DNA from: Hofstenia miamia
Lineage: Eukaryota; Xenacoelomorpha; Acoela; Hofsteniidae
DNA length: 64,000 bases
NCBI GenBank assembly: GCA_900660155.1
Contig: CABFPE010000177.1
Coordinates: forward strand, 275,457 to 339,456
Direction: 5' to 3'
A program made the position numbers and the translations under genes. This document shows, one piece after another, positions 14,050 through 26,592 of the stretch; the stretch's first letter is position 1; every line of letters starts with the position of its first letter. The notes under the pieces were generated by a model. The model ran no database searches and had not been told where the DNA came from. It saw only the letters and a program-made list of their open reading frames with translations.

Positions 14050-14335
14050 AGGCCCCGGCGAGATGACTTTTTTAGGCTCAAGTCGAGTTCTAGTCGAGCT
14101 ACGAGTTCAATTATACTAAATTTTATTGTTAGGCTAAGCTATATATAACTGTACTACCCTATGTAAATGTACAACTGAAATACAACTTGCTAAACTAAAT
14201 AAAAGAAACCAAGCCTGATGGTTTACAATTCGGGATAAATAGTGAAAGGCCAAATGATTCTTTGACATTATAAGCAGAAATTGAAAAAAAATAGCTTCTA
14301 TTCACGAGTCGAGCTCGAGTATTCGCAGGTTCGTA
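14050..14335. repeat. Possible MITE remnant with TCGAG-rich ends
   Basis: The left end (14052-14110) and right end (14303-14333) are GC-rich and carry repeated TCGAG/CTCGA words, around an AT-rich middle of about 190 bases. The arrangement looks like a small non-autonomous transposon. The inverted match is imperfect and I found no target duplication. Confidence 0.3.
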
Positions 14336-16681
14336 ATATATATATATATATATTAGCTGTTTTCATTAGCTGTTTCATATATGCGTATTTTAAAAATAGG
14401 ACTTCAGCTTATTTATTGTTTTTGGTTCTTAGAAATATTTAAAAATTTTATCACAATTCTAAAATAAATACTTAGGACTTTTCAATAAAAAAGATAGCCT
14501 AATTGATTTCTCCATGTGCTAGAAGCGAAGCGAAATCATGCTAAATATTAATCATCCGTTTTGAATTTTGTATAAATATGTTTTTTTTGGTAGAATATTC
14601 AAAATCATGGAGGTTGTGATCAAAAAGAAATTCTTAAAATTACTTTCAATTTTTTATAAATAAAATCTCATTAACGTAAATTGTTATTAACAGAACATAA
14701 CTGGTGCAAGAAATCCTTCACAGCCGATGGCACAAGATCTGCCAACAAATTATGAATTACGCAGAAGCAGGTCCCCTTGCGAATTTTAAATATTAAAAAA
14801 TAAATACCAATTGTGTTCCCCGCAGAACAATGTTCGTGCTTGTAAAAACAAAGGCATTGTCTGTTAACAAAACCTCTCGTCTGAAACTACTTTGTATTGA
14901 TAAACATTTGAATGCACCACTAACAACCTATTCCTTTCTGTGCGAATCTAAATATTGTCCCTTTATTTGCATCGACATAATTTTTCCGTTAAATATTGCC
15001 GAAGTTAACTGGAAATAGCAGCAATATTAAAACTGTTGGAAACGTTATTTAAGAGTAGCTTAGCTGCGGTAAAACATTTATGCTAAATGCTAATATTATG
15101 TTATTAAAGTTCAGATAACATAGCTAATGTCAAGTCCTTTTTGAAAATATATGTAAAGTAAGTCAGCAAAATATAGCATAAAAGTCTGCTGGCTTTGTGA
15201 GTTTGTGATAGAGTGTTTTCTTATCAGCAAAGAGCACCAGCATGGAACTGAACAGGGACAAAGATTCGTAATGGAACTCACAAAGCCTATTCATAATTCT
15301 GCTTGTAATTTCTATTCAGATAATTTTTTTCATCCCTGAAATTTGTCCATGAGCTGAAACAACAAATGTTCACTTACGTTGACCTAATGCGATGCAATAC
15401 CACCAGAAATACTCCTAGAATTTTTCGATAGATAGAGAACTTTTCATTCTTCCCTTTTAGTGATCTCCAATGTGCTACCTTGTTGTCACATTGCGCAAAG
15501 TAAGACAAGATTGTTACAATAATTTCATCAAGTCACTTTCACCAATTCATTTCAGCAGAAAGGCCAAGTCACAAGTCTGGCATGATATTTGATTAGTATC
15601 ATTAAAATGACACTGTCAATGTGTTTGACAAAATGATGAGCCATTTTTCTGCTCAACACCCTGTTATAAAATGGCCTATAAATTTTTTATGATTATGATT
15701 AATGTTGAAGTTCTGACAGGTTTCGTTATTTATACGCATTTGTTTCCTTCAAAAAGAATAAGAAATGTAGTTTCACTTTTTTCACGATGCTGGCACAGGG
15801 TTGATAAAGACATCAATAGCAAACCACATCATGCCTCTTCGTATGAATTACAGCCAGCTGTATGCAGCGGATAATGGCCGACCACGGCCACCACCAAAGC
15901 TTTTCATTGCATCAATTTTCAAATCATGATTTTAGTGGCAGTAAGTTGAAATTTTGTTTGGACTTGGAAACTGAATTAAACATAGTTTTCATAATGAATC
16001 ATGAACTTTATTCAATGTGAGTATAAGTCCAAAAAAAATTATGAGAAATGTGGTCAATTTAATATATATATATATATATACAATATAATATTTTCCTAAC
16101 AAAAGATTTAACTACTAACTTCTAAAATATATTTGTAATTATCGACTTAAATTCAAGGATTTAGCATTGCATAATCACTACAAAAGATATTTTATAAATT
16201 ATTTCGCTAAGATATTCTTGATTGGGAAAGAATTTTTTTAACTACATTCAAACCTACGTTGGGTATACCATCAGAATAAGGCAATACTCAAAATAGAGAA
16301 GTTAATTTTTGCGCCTTCGACATTTTTGAAAAGATACCTCTAAATTTTTTAGAAATTGGGGTAATTCAAATTTGCAAAATAATCAACATTAGACAGTTAT
16401 TTAAAAGAACAATTTACAAAATGCACACTGGAAATACTCAAAATTGCATACTGAAACATTAAATGTTGAATTGTCCAAATTTTAAGACATTGTTGAAAGC
16501 TTCTCATCTATCTCCTCTATGTTCACAGAAATCAACTGATTATTACATTTTCTCATTTCATTTATTGAGTGTAACCATTTTTTTACAGCTAAGTTTGTGT
16601 AATGCCTCAACAACAACAAAGGAGTCTATAGTATAGACTCTATATGAAGAGACAGTATTCATCAGAACTATAATTGTCTGT
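14336..16681. other. AT-rich DNA with TA tracts, no gene recognised
   Basis: (TA)n tracts lie at about 14337-14354 and 16063-16080. Open frames such as 14830-15018 and 15671-15874 carry no motif. Confidence 0.45.
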
Positions 16682-17591
16682 CAGTTCAACCTTGCTAAAA
16701 GTTCGACACTGAATAAGATTCAGGAACATTTAGATAAGAGCCTTGGACTTCCAAGAAAAATGATTTCACAAAGCATTTCTCCTCCTCAATTACACAAACA
16801 ATTGTATGCTTGGTTTGTGGAAATGTTGGAGACCTACTCATGGAAAAGGCAAAGGAAATAGCGATGGAGATGAACATATTAAAAATTTCAGAGTCGGTCA
16901 TGGATTTTTGGCAAAATTTCGGGGGCGGTACAAGACCAACTTCAAGAATCCTACTTTTTATTGACAATTGAACTGCACATCAAAATTTAGAACTTAGTCT
17001 TATTAAACTAGTCAAGGTTGACATCTCACTGTCAACTACACGACAATGTATCATCGGCAATGTACATGTTGAAAACAGTATGAAAAAAGAATCTAGGGCT
17101 ACCTTCATGAATTCCTTTATAAAATCAGGATTCTCGGTTATTGAAAAGGCTGCCTCCATTGAAAGTGATCTAGAAAAAATAGATGATGCGCATAATGATG
17201 ATCAGTTCACAACTACTGAAGATGCTTTGGCCATTGACAATTCAAGGACTGTTAGTTGACCGAGCTGGTGAATGCATTGCTGACGGAAATGAAGTCGATG
17301 GCATTGTGGATAAAATACCTCAAATAACAAACAAACAGGCATATGTTGCACTCGAACAATTGTGGTAGAATTTTTCAAAGAATGAAAACCAAGATGAAGT
17401 CGTAAAACTTGGTAAATTTGGTAAAATTATTGTAAGAAATGCACAAAATTCTTTGAATATTTTTTATCTCAACAAAGTTCATGAAAATATGTAAATAGGT
17501 TTTAAATTTTTTATATGGACTAGGTCAGTAGTCAAAATACGGCACTTGGTGTCATGGTTCCGAGGTGATGGGCTAAATGGAGGTTTAACTG
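16682..17591 (+). mobile_element. Decayed pogo/Tigger-type DNA transposon
   Basis: The right end reads, in reverse complement, CAGTTAAACCTCCATTTAGC, the typical start of Tigger inverted ends, and is followed by TA at 17592-17593. The left end at 16682 begins CAGTTCAACCTTGCTAAAAG, a worn match. Between them, plus-strand pieces resemble a pogo/Tigger transposase: a CENP-B-like helix-turn-helix segment with EKAKEIAMEMN (about 16840-16880), the DDE segment LLFIDN-TAHQN (about 16950-16985) and the acidic C-terminal tail (17100-17480). Frames change and stops interrupt, and much of the DDE domain is missing at about 910 bases total. It is a dead, internally deleted copy. Confidence 0.65.
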
Positions 17592-17593
17592 TA

Positions 17594-18752
17594 TTAATAT
17601 AATATTCTGTATTCTCTATTTTTTGTTAATTACTTGCAGTCTATTTCTTTTTGAATAAGTCCACTTTTTGATTGAATATATTGCAATTTATTGCATACAA
17701 ATTTTGTAAAAGAATTGATGATTTCATATAGAAGAATTTAAGTTAAAGAACCTTGACTTTATTCCACATTGCATTTCGTCCTAATTAAAAAGTTCTAAAT
17801 ATCTAAAAATATGTAAATGAATTTTCTATATATAACGCAAGTTAATGAAGGTTGAAGTTTAATCTGGAATTGTAAACTGTTAACGTCACAGAGAACTGTT
17901 CTTGAATTATCATTTTTTCTTTGTTAAATTTTCGGTTCAAGCGGTTTCTGGAAATTACACATTTCTTGCATTTTTTATACTTTTTTCAGTTCATTGTATT
18001 TAAAAATACAGATTTGCACTGCATAATAGCATATCTACATAAATCTGATAGTCAATTTTGCTGCATTGCATGGTGTGATATTAATTCAAGCACTTGAATT
18101 ATATTTGTACTTCTGATTAAAATTTTTAGAACTGCTAAATGCAGCATTTTATAGGGATTTAAGTCGATAAAATTTTCTCACTTTTTTTATAAGAAATAGC
18201 AAAAAATTTTCTTTTCTATACTGCAAAGATGTTTATGTGTTTTCTTTAATAGGATTCATGTCCATCATGTCCTTAATATTATTTTTAATACAAATTTGCA
18301 TACGTGTGAAAACATTGACAATGCCTTTATTTAAAGAAAATTACATGTATGCAATATACTCAAAATTTACAATAAAGTGATCATCAGTACAATAGTAATG
18401 ACAATAAGGTTTGGCCGAACTATCTGGCCGAAAAGAATTTATGTTACTATGATCCGAGGCTAAATATTTCAGTTGAACGGGTACTGTGATGATAAACAAA
18501 AACAATTGAGATCACGAATTTCGAATATTACTGAATACTTTGCAATTTGCCAACCACGTTGCACTATGAGAGGAGAAAATTTTGTGGGACGGAACGATGA
18601 TGACAGTTGTAACCGGGCCGTCACATCAGGGAATGGTCTTACCTGGGTCTTTGCACCATAACCAGGGAATTGATATCCGGGTCTGTCATATCTAAGACTT
18701 CTACAACAAAGTTTTCTTGTAAATAAAGAGATTTAAGCATATGATTGAAATT
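17594..18752. other. AT-rich DNA without recognisable feature
   Basis: Nothing supportable on either strand. An open frame at 18473-18661 has no motif. Confidence 0.5.
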
Positions 18753-18760
18753 CCATTTAG

Positions 18761-19001
18761 CAGGAGCGTACCCAGGATTTTCTGACGATGGGGGACATCA
18801 TTGTTATTCCCTAATGTGGGGCAAAGCCCCGCGAAAATTTTTGAAAATATTGAGAAAATAGACCCTAAAAAATGCATTTCACGATCCTAGATTTTAAATT
18901 TTTCAATTTTTTACGAAAACTTTTTGATTTATCCTGTCAAAATTAAATTTGGAAACCTGACGGGGGACATTCCACCATGTCCCCCCATGGGTACGCCACT
19001 G
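18761..19001. mobile_element. hAT-type MITE with near-perfect 8-bp target duplication
   Basis: Left end CAGGAGCGTACCCAGG and right end (reverse complement) CAGTGGCGTACCCATG are classic hAT termini. Flanks are CCATTTAG (18753-18760) and CCATTTAA (19002-19009), an 8-bp duplication with one change. At 241 bases with no coding capacity it is a non-autonomous element. Confidence 0.85.
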
Positions 19002-19249
19002 CCATTTAAATGAAAAAACTTTGGCGTGAATATTTAATTTTCATATGTTATTTGAAGAAAAAATAGAAAAACGTCGATTTTCAAGTGAACCAGATTATTA
19101 TGCAATTCCTGTTATTCAATGATAAACATTTATTGGAATTAGACGTCTTAAAGGTAAGTATAGTAAACAGTAATGTTAATTACAATACAAAAAGTCCAAA
19201 AAGCTTTCATTGATCCATGTTTACTTTGAGATGTAACCACCTTTCTTCT

Positions 19250-20358
19250 GTACCAGAGTGATGAGTCTATCATCCATTGATGACGTCAAATGCTGTATTT
19301 CTGCCGGTGTAATAGATTTCGAAGCTTATCCATGGATTTATACAGTGCACCATTTAAATAAACCCGTCTTTTTACGATGGACCACAAGTTCTCCATACAG
19401 TTTAAGTCCGGGGAGGAAGCTGGCCACTATACAACTGGATCTTTTCTGTATCCTTTTGACGCAAGCCAATCCGCGGTGAACTTGGATGCATGACTAGGTG
19501 CGTTATCATGCATGAACATCATCTTCTTGCACTGAGATGCAGGTTTATTTGGAGCCAACCTATGAAGTGTTTATCCAAAAATTGGCAGTAGTTGATGGAG
19601 TTCATCTTAGCACCTTCGGCAACTCTAAGTGGTCAAATGAGTTCAATTTTGACCAATCCCGGCCAAGATCACACTCCACCACCACCGTGTTGACCTCTGA
19701 ACCGTAATCAAAACCATAAGCAATCCAGCCTTTTGCCCATACGTCAAGACCATCAAGTGTGGCACGCATCTCATAAGTCAATATAACTGTTTGAAAATCC
19801 ATTTTCATATATTTTTTATGTTTGATATATCCTTATGTTGTTGATTTAATGATGGTCTTTTTTTTGGTAATTTTTCACTTTTCCAAGCGTTTTCAGGATG
19901 CGATTACGAGATGCTTTTGGAGTATAACCAAGTCTGACCGCAGAAAAGATATTTGAACATGAGCTTAGCGGCTGTTTCGTCATTTCTCTCTTCAAAGCAG
20001 ATATGTCGCAAATTGTTAGCTTCCTTGTCACATCCTCAACACGTTTTTTTCACGAGTTTTCNTTTTTCACTTTTCCAAGCGTTTTCAGGATGCGATTACG
20101 AGATGCCTTTGGAGTATAACCAAGTCTGACCGCAGAAAAGATTTCTCTCTTCAAAGCAGATATGTCGCAAATTGTTAGCTTCCTTGTCACATCCTCAACA
20201 CGTTTTTTTCACGAGTTTTCACCACTTGAAATGAACGCCTTGATTGTCCTATGGTCTCGGCCTAGAATGCGAGAAATTTCGAGGGTAGGCCGTCCCTCAC
20301 CAAAACATCTAACGATTGAAGCCTTCTCTTTACTGTTGGGATCCTTCTTCTTGCCCAT
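19250..20358 (-). pseudogene. Broken Tc1-like DDE transposase
   Basis: On the minus strand an ATG at 20358 opens MGKKKDPNSKEK, followed by a paired helix-turn-helix region with GRPTLEISRILGRDHRTI and a second DNA-binding half ending in ILKTLGKVKNYQKK. Further on come the DDE landmarks HDNAPSH (second Asp) and SPDLN-MENLWSIVK (third acidic residue), then the C-terminal tail near 19255. The family cuts and pastes the element at TA sites. The frame is interrupted by several frameshifts and stops, including ones near the catalytic core, so it cannot make a full protein. The order and spacing of motifs match the roughly 340-residue Tc1 family. Confidence 0.8.
19871..20220. repeat. Tandem duplication joined at a single N
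   Basis: Copy A (19871-20061) and copy B (20063-20220) share start and end and differ by one base plus a block of about 33 bases absent from copy B. A single N at 20062 separates them. This looks like two haplotypes or read ends joined by the assembler rather than a genomic duplication. Confidence 0.75.
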
Positions 20359-20995
20359 GTTCAACGCTATGCGTGTTATACACTACTGCGTATAGATTTG
20401 CATAATAATTTGGTTCACTTTCAAATCGAGTTTTTTCGATTTTTTCTTCAAGTAACATATGAAAATTTGAATATTTTGGTACTGATGTTAGAAGAATGAG
20501 TGTAGTAATATATCAAATAAAGCATGAATGTCTTCACCAAATAGTCTTTGCAAAAAATGGAAAAAATGACTTGCATAATATTTTGGTTCACAGTGTATAT
20601 TAATGCAATTTTAAAAAATTCTAGGCCTATTTTGCAGAAATTTCAGGAGAGGCTCATGACTTTTTACTTATATTTGTTCAAAATGGGCGCGGCCTTGGCC
20701 TGTTCAAAGCCGGGTTGCAACTCTGTGATGAAGGATTTCAGTACTTGTATCCGGTATTCTGATATCATTCAGCCATTCCCATGTTCCAAATGAAATATAT
20801 GGAAAATTATTATACAACTGCAACTACTTTTGTAAAGGACTAATACAGACTAAATGTAAGCGGGAAATTGAAGTAAAAATATTTACTCATTGTGTATGTT
20901 CGCCTGCTTTGGTCATTACAAAAGAACAGTTGGCATCCCGTTAGTGTTACAGAAATCCATGAATTGAACAATGATTATTTCAAGGTGTATTATCC

Positions 20996-21130
20996 TTAGG
21001 CCTGTCGTTGTGCGTTGTGTACCGTTGTGCTTAGGGAGTACCGGAGTGTGGTATCCGGATCCGAGGTCAGGTAAAACCGGCTAATACACAACCTAATGCG
21101 GATATCCGGTATCCGGTAAAATGCCACTTT
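20996..21130. repeat. GC-rich repeat fragment with TATCCGG words
   Basis: Words GTATCCGG, GGATATCCGG and TATCCGGT occur in direct and inverted arrangement, after a GTTGTG-rich segment resembling the one at 31340-31390. It is probably the end of a small DNA transposon; no partner end or target duplication was found. Confidence 0.35.
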
Positions 21131-21498
21131 TTTATTGGATAACATATGTGCAATATTTTCGCTAAATTCTGAGATAAAACTTGATCTTAAAATGGGATTT
21201 GCGAGGAAAAACAATATTCTTTGCATGATACGCAAGTTGTCATGCAACAGAACATATCAGAACGTAGTCTATTTCGTTGAGTTTCCAGTCCAGGAAATCA
21301 ATTAAATAAGTTAAAAGGAGTTTTTTTCAAATTAGTTAGTTTTCTGAGATAACGCCATGAATATACATACATCTTACATAACTTAATGTATTTTTTTAAT
21401 TTGCTTAAATTTGCTTAAATTGGTAATCAACAGAAGCAAAGCGACTCTCTGCTTTATTTAATCAAATTTACATCAATCACAAGCTTTTCCTACAAACA

Positions 21499-21660
21499 GA
21501 GGTGGATGCAAGATTTTGTGATGGGGCAGCTCAATGGAGAAACTATTAAATATTGCAAAAATGCCCTTTCCATCGTAGTAAAGGATTCTTTTTAAACACA
21601 AAAATCAATATTGAAATCTTGTAGAGGTAATATTCCACCATTTCCTCTTGCATAAGTTAG
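21499..21660. repeat. Possible MITE remnant starting CAGAGGTGGATGC
   Basis: The left end CAGAGGTGGATGCAAGA is hAT-like. A loosely inverted partner carrying TCTTGCAT lies near 21645-21655. I find no clear target duplication. Confidence 0.3.
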
Positions 21661-22759
21661 TGCTCTCAAATTATAATTTATTGAACGACTGTGTAGCTAA
21701 AGTATATATATATACCGATTTACACATGTAATGGAAATTCTCGGTAGAAATAGTTGAGCATAGAATTGGATATCATTCTCTCATATTTCTATTAGATGGC
21801 AGGACTATTTTTTATATGATCATGCTAATTAATAATGTTGGCCCATCAGCCATTTTGGGAAATCATGCATTTTCCAAGAGTTTGCTTTGAGGCGTTGTTT
21901 GACTTCAACGTATATTATGCGAAAATATTGGACCTTGGGACCCATCGTAATTAGTCCTAGTATTTCGCAGCGGCTAGCTTAATGTACTTGTAGAGATATT
22001 GTTATATTAACGTCTTTAAAAAATGATACTATTTGCTATTTCCATTAAAGTAACTCAAATATTTAAGTAGACATTTTGTATTTAGCTGCGTTTTTGTGAA
22101 TTACAGTGAAGCATTTCCTGAAGAGAAAGTTTTTTTTGATGTAAGGTGAACAAACCAAAGTTGCTTTAGCTTCATTTTAATAAGCTATTTTTGTAATTTA
22201 ACCTTATTTTTTTTACTATATCTGTATACTCAAATATACAGATGTGATCTTTAGCACATTTTCTTAAACTAATAAATTATTGCTCTTCGTGTCAATTGTG
22301 AGAACCCATTTTAAATTTAGCTGACCACGAGCTTGCTAAGATTTGAGGTTCATGTAAACTTGATTATTCCCTGATTCAGAAATATAGAGGATTTGTTCAA
22401 AACAATAGGTTCCATTTGGATATTCACATTTTTGTTTCGAAAAGGTCAGGATCTTCTAATTTAATAATCGCGAAAATTTTGTAGGAAGCGACATTTATAC
22501 ATATTTTTGCAAAGTATTGCTTTATTGACATATAGTGCCAATAGCCAATTCTCGTGGTATTGGCTTACACTAATTTTAAATAAATCTTTTCAAAAGCTAT
22601 AAAAAAGCATCGGAATGCAAAGATGTTTTTTTATGCAATGTTTATCAGGCATAAATTCTGGATTTAGTGACATTGCAATGTCTAATATATTGAATTTTTA
22701 CTTACTTATAATAGAAAAACCACTATTAATAATTCAAGTTTTGCTGTTAACTTTCATTC
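21661..22759. other. AT-rich DNA without recognisable feature
   Basis: A short TA tract lies at 21703-21714. I see no gene or repeat end. Confidence 0.5.
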
Positions 22760-22851
22760 ACACAGTTAATAGCCCACCAAGATAGAACAAGCCCATCGAG
22801 CAATACACTTAAAAAAGTGATTGACGTTCGGAAATTTACTTTGTGCCACTT

Positions 22852-23740
22852 ATGTCTACTTGTCAATCTATTTGTTACACTTGTAAAAATCTTCTATCCA
22901 ATGAAGTTAAGTTCACATGTGCTAGCTGTAAAAAGTTTTTACATTTAAATATCAAAATGTAGTGAGTTTTCGAAGCAATGTATAGACAGTGTATCACAAT
23001 ACTCAAAACACTTCACAACTTTCTGTTCTGACTGTGTTGACTTGAATATTCCAAACAACCTTCTAAAAGACATGAATTATAATATTACTCTGACTAACAT
23101 CAAGAATGACATCAAGAAACAGGATTTATCTTTGCACAGTCTGTGATCTTTGTATAAGCATTTGTATGAAAACTTTAAAGACTCTTTTCAAAGAAATTTG
23201 GACAGTTCTATCGATTTACTAACTCAAACGAAAATATAATATGATAATTTGGTTATTGATATCAAATCTTTTATTACTGAAGCTAAGAATGTATTTAATC
23301 CGTTACAACATTTGCTGACTCCTCAATATCTATTCAAGATCAAAAATCATTTAGAATTAATGGTATTGCTGAATGTTCTAAAAGATCAAATTCATTTTTA
23401 CATGATGAAAGTAAAGTAAGAGCCATTTTTCCAACTTAAATATTGATTATTCCACAATTATTAATATGAAGGCTTAGGTAAGAATAATTCAAACAAATCT
23501 ACACCAAGAACTATTCTTGTTACCCTATCTTCAATTTGGGATGCCCAAAAAGTTCTTGCAAATTCCTTCAAGTTGTAAACATTTCAAAAAAATATTTATT
23601 AACTAGGTATACTTTGGGAAAGGACGTGAATAAGAAAAGAGCATTTTGAAAAGGATATGAGCTCATTAATTCGGAAGTTTACAGAAATTCGTTAAAAATT
23701 AAAAACTTAAAATTATTTAATGATGGAGTAGAAATCAAAT
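22852..23740 (+). pseudogene. LINE ORF1 remnant with PHD-like zinc finger
   Basis: The ATG at 22852 opens MSTCQSICYTCKN, continuing to FTCASCKKFLHLN before a stop. After a frame change the reading resumes with TTFCSDCVDLN. The pattern CxxC - CxxC - xxxH - CxxC is that of the PHD fingers found in ORF1 of some CR1/jockey-group LINEs. Downstream is a Lys/Asn/Ser-rich region compatible with a coiled coil, with several stops. The family role is RNA or nucleic-acid binding of the element's own transcript. The remnant cannot make an intact protein. Confidence 0.6.
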
Positions 23741-23759
23741 GTGAATGACTACCTTCTCA

Positions 23760-26216
23760 TTATAATGTTAATTTTCTGAATATGAACTGTCGTAGTCTAC
23801 TTAGTTTACAATGACGTCTCTCACTTTGGTCTTATATAAATGCTTTTGATTGCAATATTATAGAATTAACAGAAACTCAGTTTGATAGCTGTTTTGATGA
23901 TAATATTTTTCCTAAATCAACTTACATTGTCGCTGCCAAAAAAATAAAATCTTCATTAGAACATGGTGGTTACATAATTTAAGTTCACAAAACTATTGTA
24001 TTTCTAGAGGTTGATCCCAAAATTGAAATTGATTTTGGATGTTCCATTATTTTACGGTTCATTTGCTATTAATATTTTTTTACTATCTTAAGCAACTTAA
24101 TCAATATTTTCAACACTATAGAATTCAAAATGCTGCACATGAAACATCAAATGTAATTATTTGTGGTGATCTTAATTTACCTGACACAGATTGGCTTTCG
24201 TTTATGTCTCCGCATACATTTGACGACTCTCTGCTTAACTGTTTTGTTGATATGCATCTTGAGCAGTTAATCGATTTTCCTACTCATATTGGTGGTAACA
24301 TTCTTGAAGTAGTTCTTTGTAACTCTAACTTAATTTCCATCTCTAAGGTATAGTCGCTGCACCAAATAGTTTCTCTGACCATGCCAGAATTGTTTTTTCA
24401 GCTTATATAATGACAGACCCGCTTGATGTTAATAAAATTCTACACCCAATAAATTTGATGATAATTATTACTCATATTTCATTTGCCTAATCTTTATTTT
24501 CATTTGAAATTCATTCTAATGACATTAATTTTGTTTCGATTTGGTATAAAAAACTATTTATCATAATTTCCAATATAGTCCCCACAAAACGAACCAGTAG
24601 ACGTATCTTACCTAACTATTGGATATCGCATACTGTTCACAACAAATTGAAGATAATTTACGAAAAGCTTCTTACAAGAAAATCTACAGAATTATAACTA
24701 AACTACTACAAAACAACAAAAAATCTATTAAATTCTATTGAACTTGATCAGTTAATTTATGTACAAAGCTTCACAGATACTTTAGATATAAATTAGTGTT
24801 ACAAACTTATTCGATTTTTATCCCCAAAATCGATGTTCAAACCAATGTATCTAGATAAAGATTGTGCAAGTTCAGATTTTGAAATTTCTAACTTATTTAA
24901 TCGTTGTCACGATTTCCCAAAATTTTCTAATAATTCAAAAACCTTGGACTTAATATTGATCACCAAACACCTTACCAAACTTTTATCTAAATGTAATTCA
25001 AAAGGATGTGGTCCAGATAACATTCACGAATTATTTCTAAGAAAGCATGTTTCATGTTTGGCTCCTCATGTAAATAAACTATTTAATCACTATTAAATAC
25101 TTGTGAATTCCCGAAATTATGGAAAACTTCTTATATTTACCCTTTGCACAAACGTTGACCAAAAAATATAATTGCAAATTATCGTCCTATTAGTATTTTA
25201 TGTAAAATGTCATTACTATTTGAACGTATTATATTCGATGCACTTTTTCCTATAATTAAAGAAAGACTAACGCATTCTCAATTTCGAATTGTTAGAAAAA
25301 GCTCAACAGTAACTCAACTTCTTATTTTAAAGGATCGATTGTACTCCGATTTTGATGGAAATAAGTCATGATGATATTATATCTTGACTTTAGTAAAGCT
25401 TTCGATAAAGTTACGCATGGACTTCTTTTAGAAAAGCTGAGCAGATTGAATGTTCCACATACTTTCTAAATTTAATTGCATCATACCTATTAAATAGAAC
25501 TCAACTGGTTATTATAAACAATACGAAATCTGAATTGCTTCCAGTTACTAGTGGTGTACCACAGAAATCTGTGCTTTGACCTCGACTTTTTATTTCCTTT
25601 ATTAATGATTTGCCTGATCAATGTATTGATTGAATGCCACTTTATTTGCTGATGATACAAAGATAATATGTCAAAACTGCCATGATTTACAATCAGATCT
25701 AAACCTTTTTTTGTTGTGGGCAAAAGAAAACAGAATAGAATTTAACTTTAATGAATTTCAACTATTTATTATGTCTCCAGAAACTGCTATTCAGCAAAGT
25801 AATGATGTAAGATTAGTTTCTTCATCTTCTGTTAAAGATCTTGCCGTTACGATCTCGAATAACTTTTCTTGTAGTGAACATATATCAAAGAAATTGAAAT
25901 CATGTAACAAGTCTTTTATTTCTATCATGAGAACTATACCATTCAATACTAACTACAAAATAAAATAGAATCTCTATAATTCATTGAGTTTACCAGCTCT
26001 TCTTTATGCTTCCCCAATTTGGTATGCAAATAAAAGTGATGTAAATCGTTTAGAAAAATTTCAAAGAAGATGTTTTAGTTGGATGATACAACAAGAAAAT
26101 TACAAGTCTCGTTTAATTCTATTAAATATTTTGCCTACCCTTTTTAAACTTCAACTTTTTGATCTTTTTCTTTTTAATAAGCTCTTAAACAATAAATTTG
26201 ATTTTAAAATCTGAAA
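23760..26216 (+). pseudogene. LINE ORF2 remnant: endonuclease and reverse transcriptase
   Basis: Endonuclease motifs appear in order: FLNMNCRSL (about 23770), ELTETQFD (about 23865) and ICGDLNLPDTDW (about 24160-24195). Reverse-transcriptase motifs follow: KGCGPDNIHE (about 25000), NYRPISIL (about 25170), YLDFSKAFDKVTH (about 25380-25420), SGVPQ (about 25550) and the catalytic LFADDTKI (about 25640). The C-terminal part has LPALLYASPIWY, then LEKFQRRCF, usual in the jockey/CR1 group. Longest open pieces are 24833-25096, 25630-25968 and 25984-26214. Numerous frameshifts and stops separate them, so the element is inactive. Family activity would be target-primed reverse transcription. Confidence 0.85.
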
Positions 26217-26592
26217 TTTTGTATACTTTAACACTGTACGTCGTTCAAATCTAAGAAGTTCAAATCACATTATCTTTGAAAGCAAAATTTGCAGAAAATC
26301 GAAGAGATTTCAATATTTTCTCCATTGAGTGATTCCACTGGCAAATGTCATTCATTTAAAAACCTCTATTAATCTTCTTAGTGCAGGAAAAGATGTAAAT
26401 CGCAATTCAAACTTTTTGGAAGTTTTTCAAAGCAAATTATACTATTGAAGATCCTTGCACCCATTATATCGTCTGCCCTTTTAATACATGTCGCTGAAAA
26501 CAAGGATTACACTTTTAATATTGCAGTCTAATATATGTCTAAGATAAATTCTTATTTAAATAAAAGTCCTTAATAATAAATAATAATAATAA

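Larger units (their letters stand above)
19082..20595 (-). mobile_element. Decayed Tc1-family transposon
   Basis: The right end in reverse complement reads CACTGTGAACC, and the left end has CAAGTGAACC; both continue into a similar run ending TATTATGCAA, so these are the inverted ends. The right flank is TA (20596-20597). The interior encodes a broken Tc1 transposase on the minus strand. A block is duplicated around a gap base (see separate entry). Confidence 0.8.
22760..26592 (+). mobile_element. Near full-length, dead non-LTR retrotransposon (jockey/CR1 group)
   Basis: ORF1-like and ORF2-like remnants follow each other in the expected order, and the element closes with a (TAA)-rich tail at about 26570-26592. 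The length of about 3.8 kb is close to complete. ORF1 carries a zinc-finger of PHD type. ORF2 has an apurinic-type endonuclease followed by a reverse transcriptase. Frames are broken by many stops and shifts. The 5' boundary is approximate and no target duplication was identified. Confidence 0.85.

Noticed and set aside
16695-16967. Minus-strand open frame of 90 residues
   Set aside because: It is the antisense of the Tigger transposase remnant, whose motifs read on the plus strand.
25490-25723. Minus-strand open frame inside the LINE
   Set aside because: Antisense of the reverse-transcriptase core.
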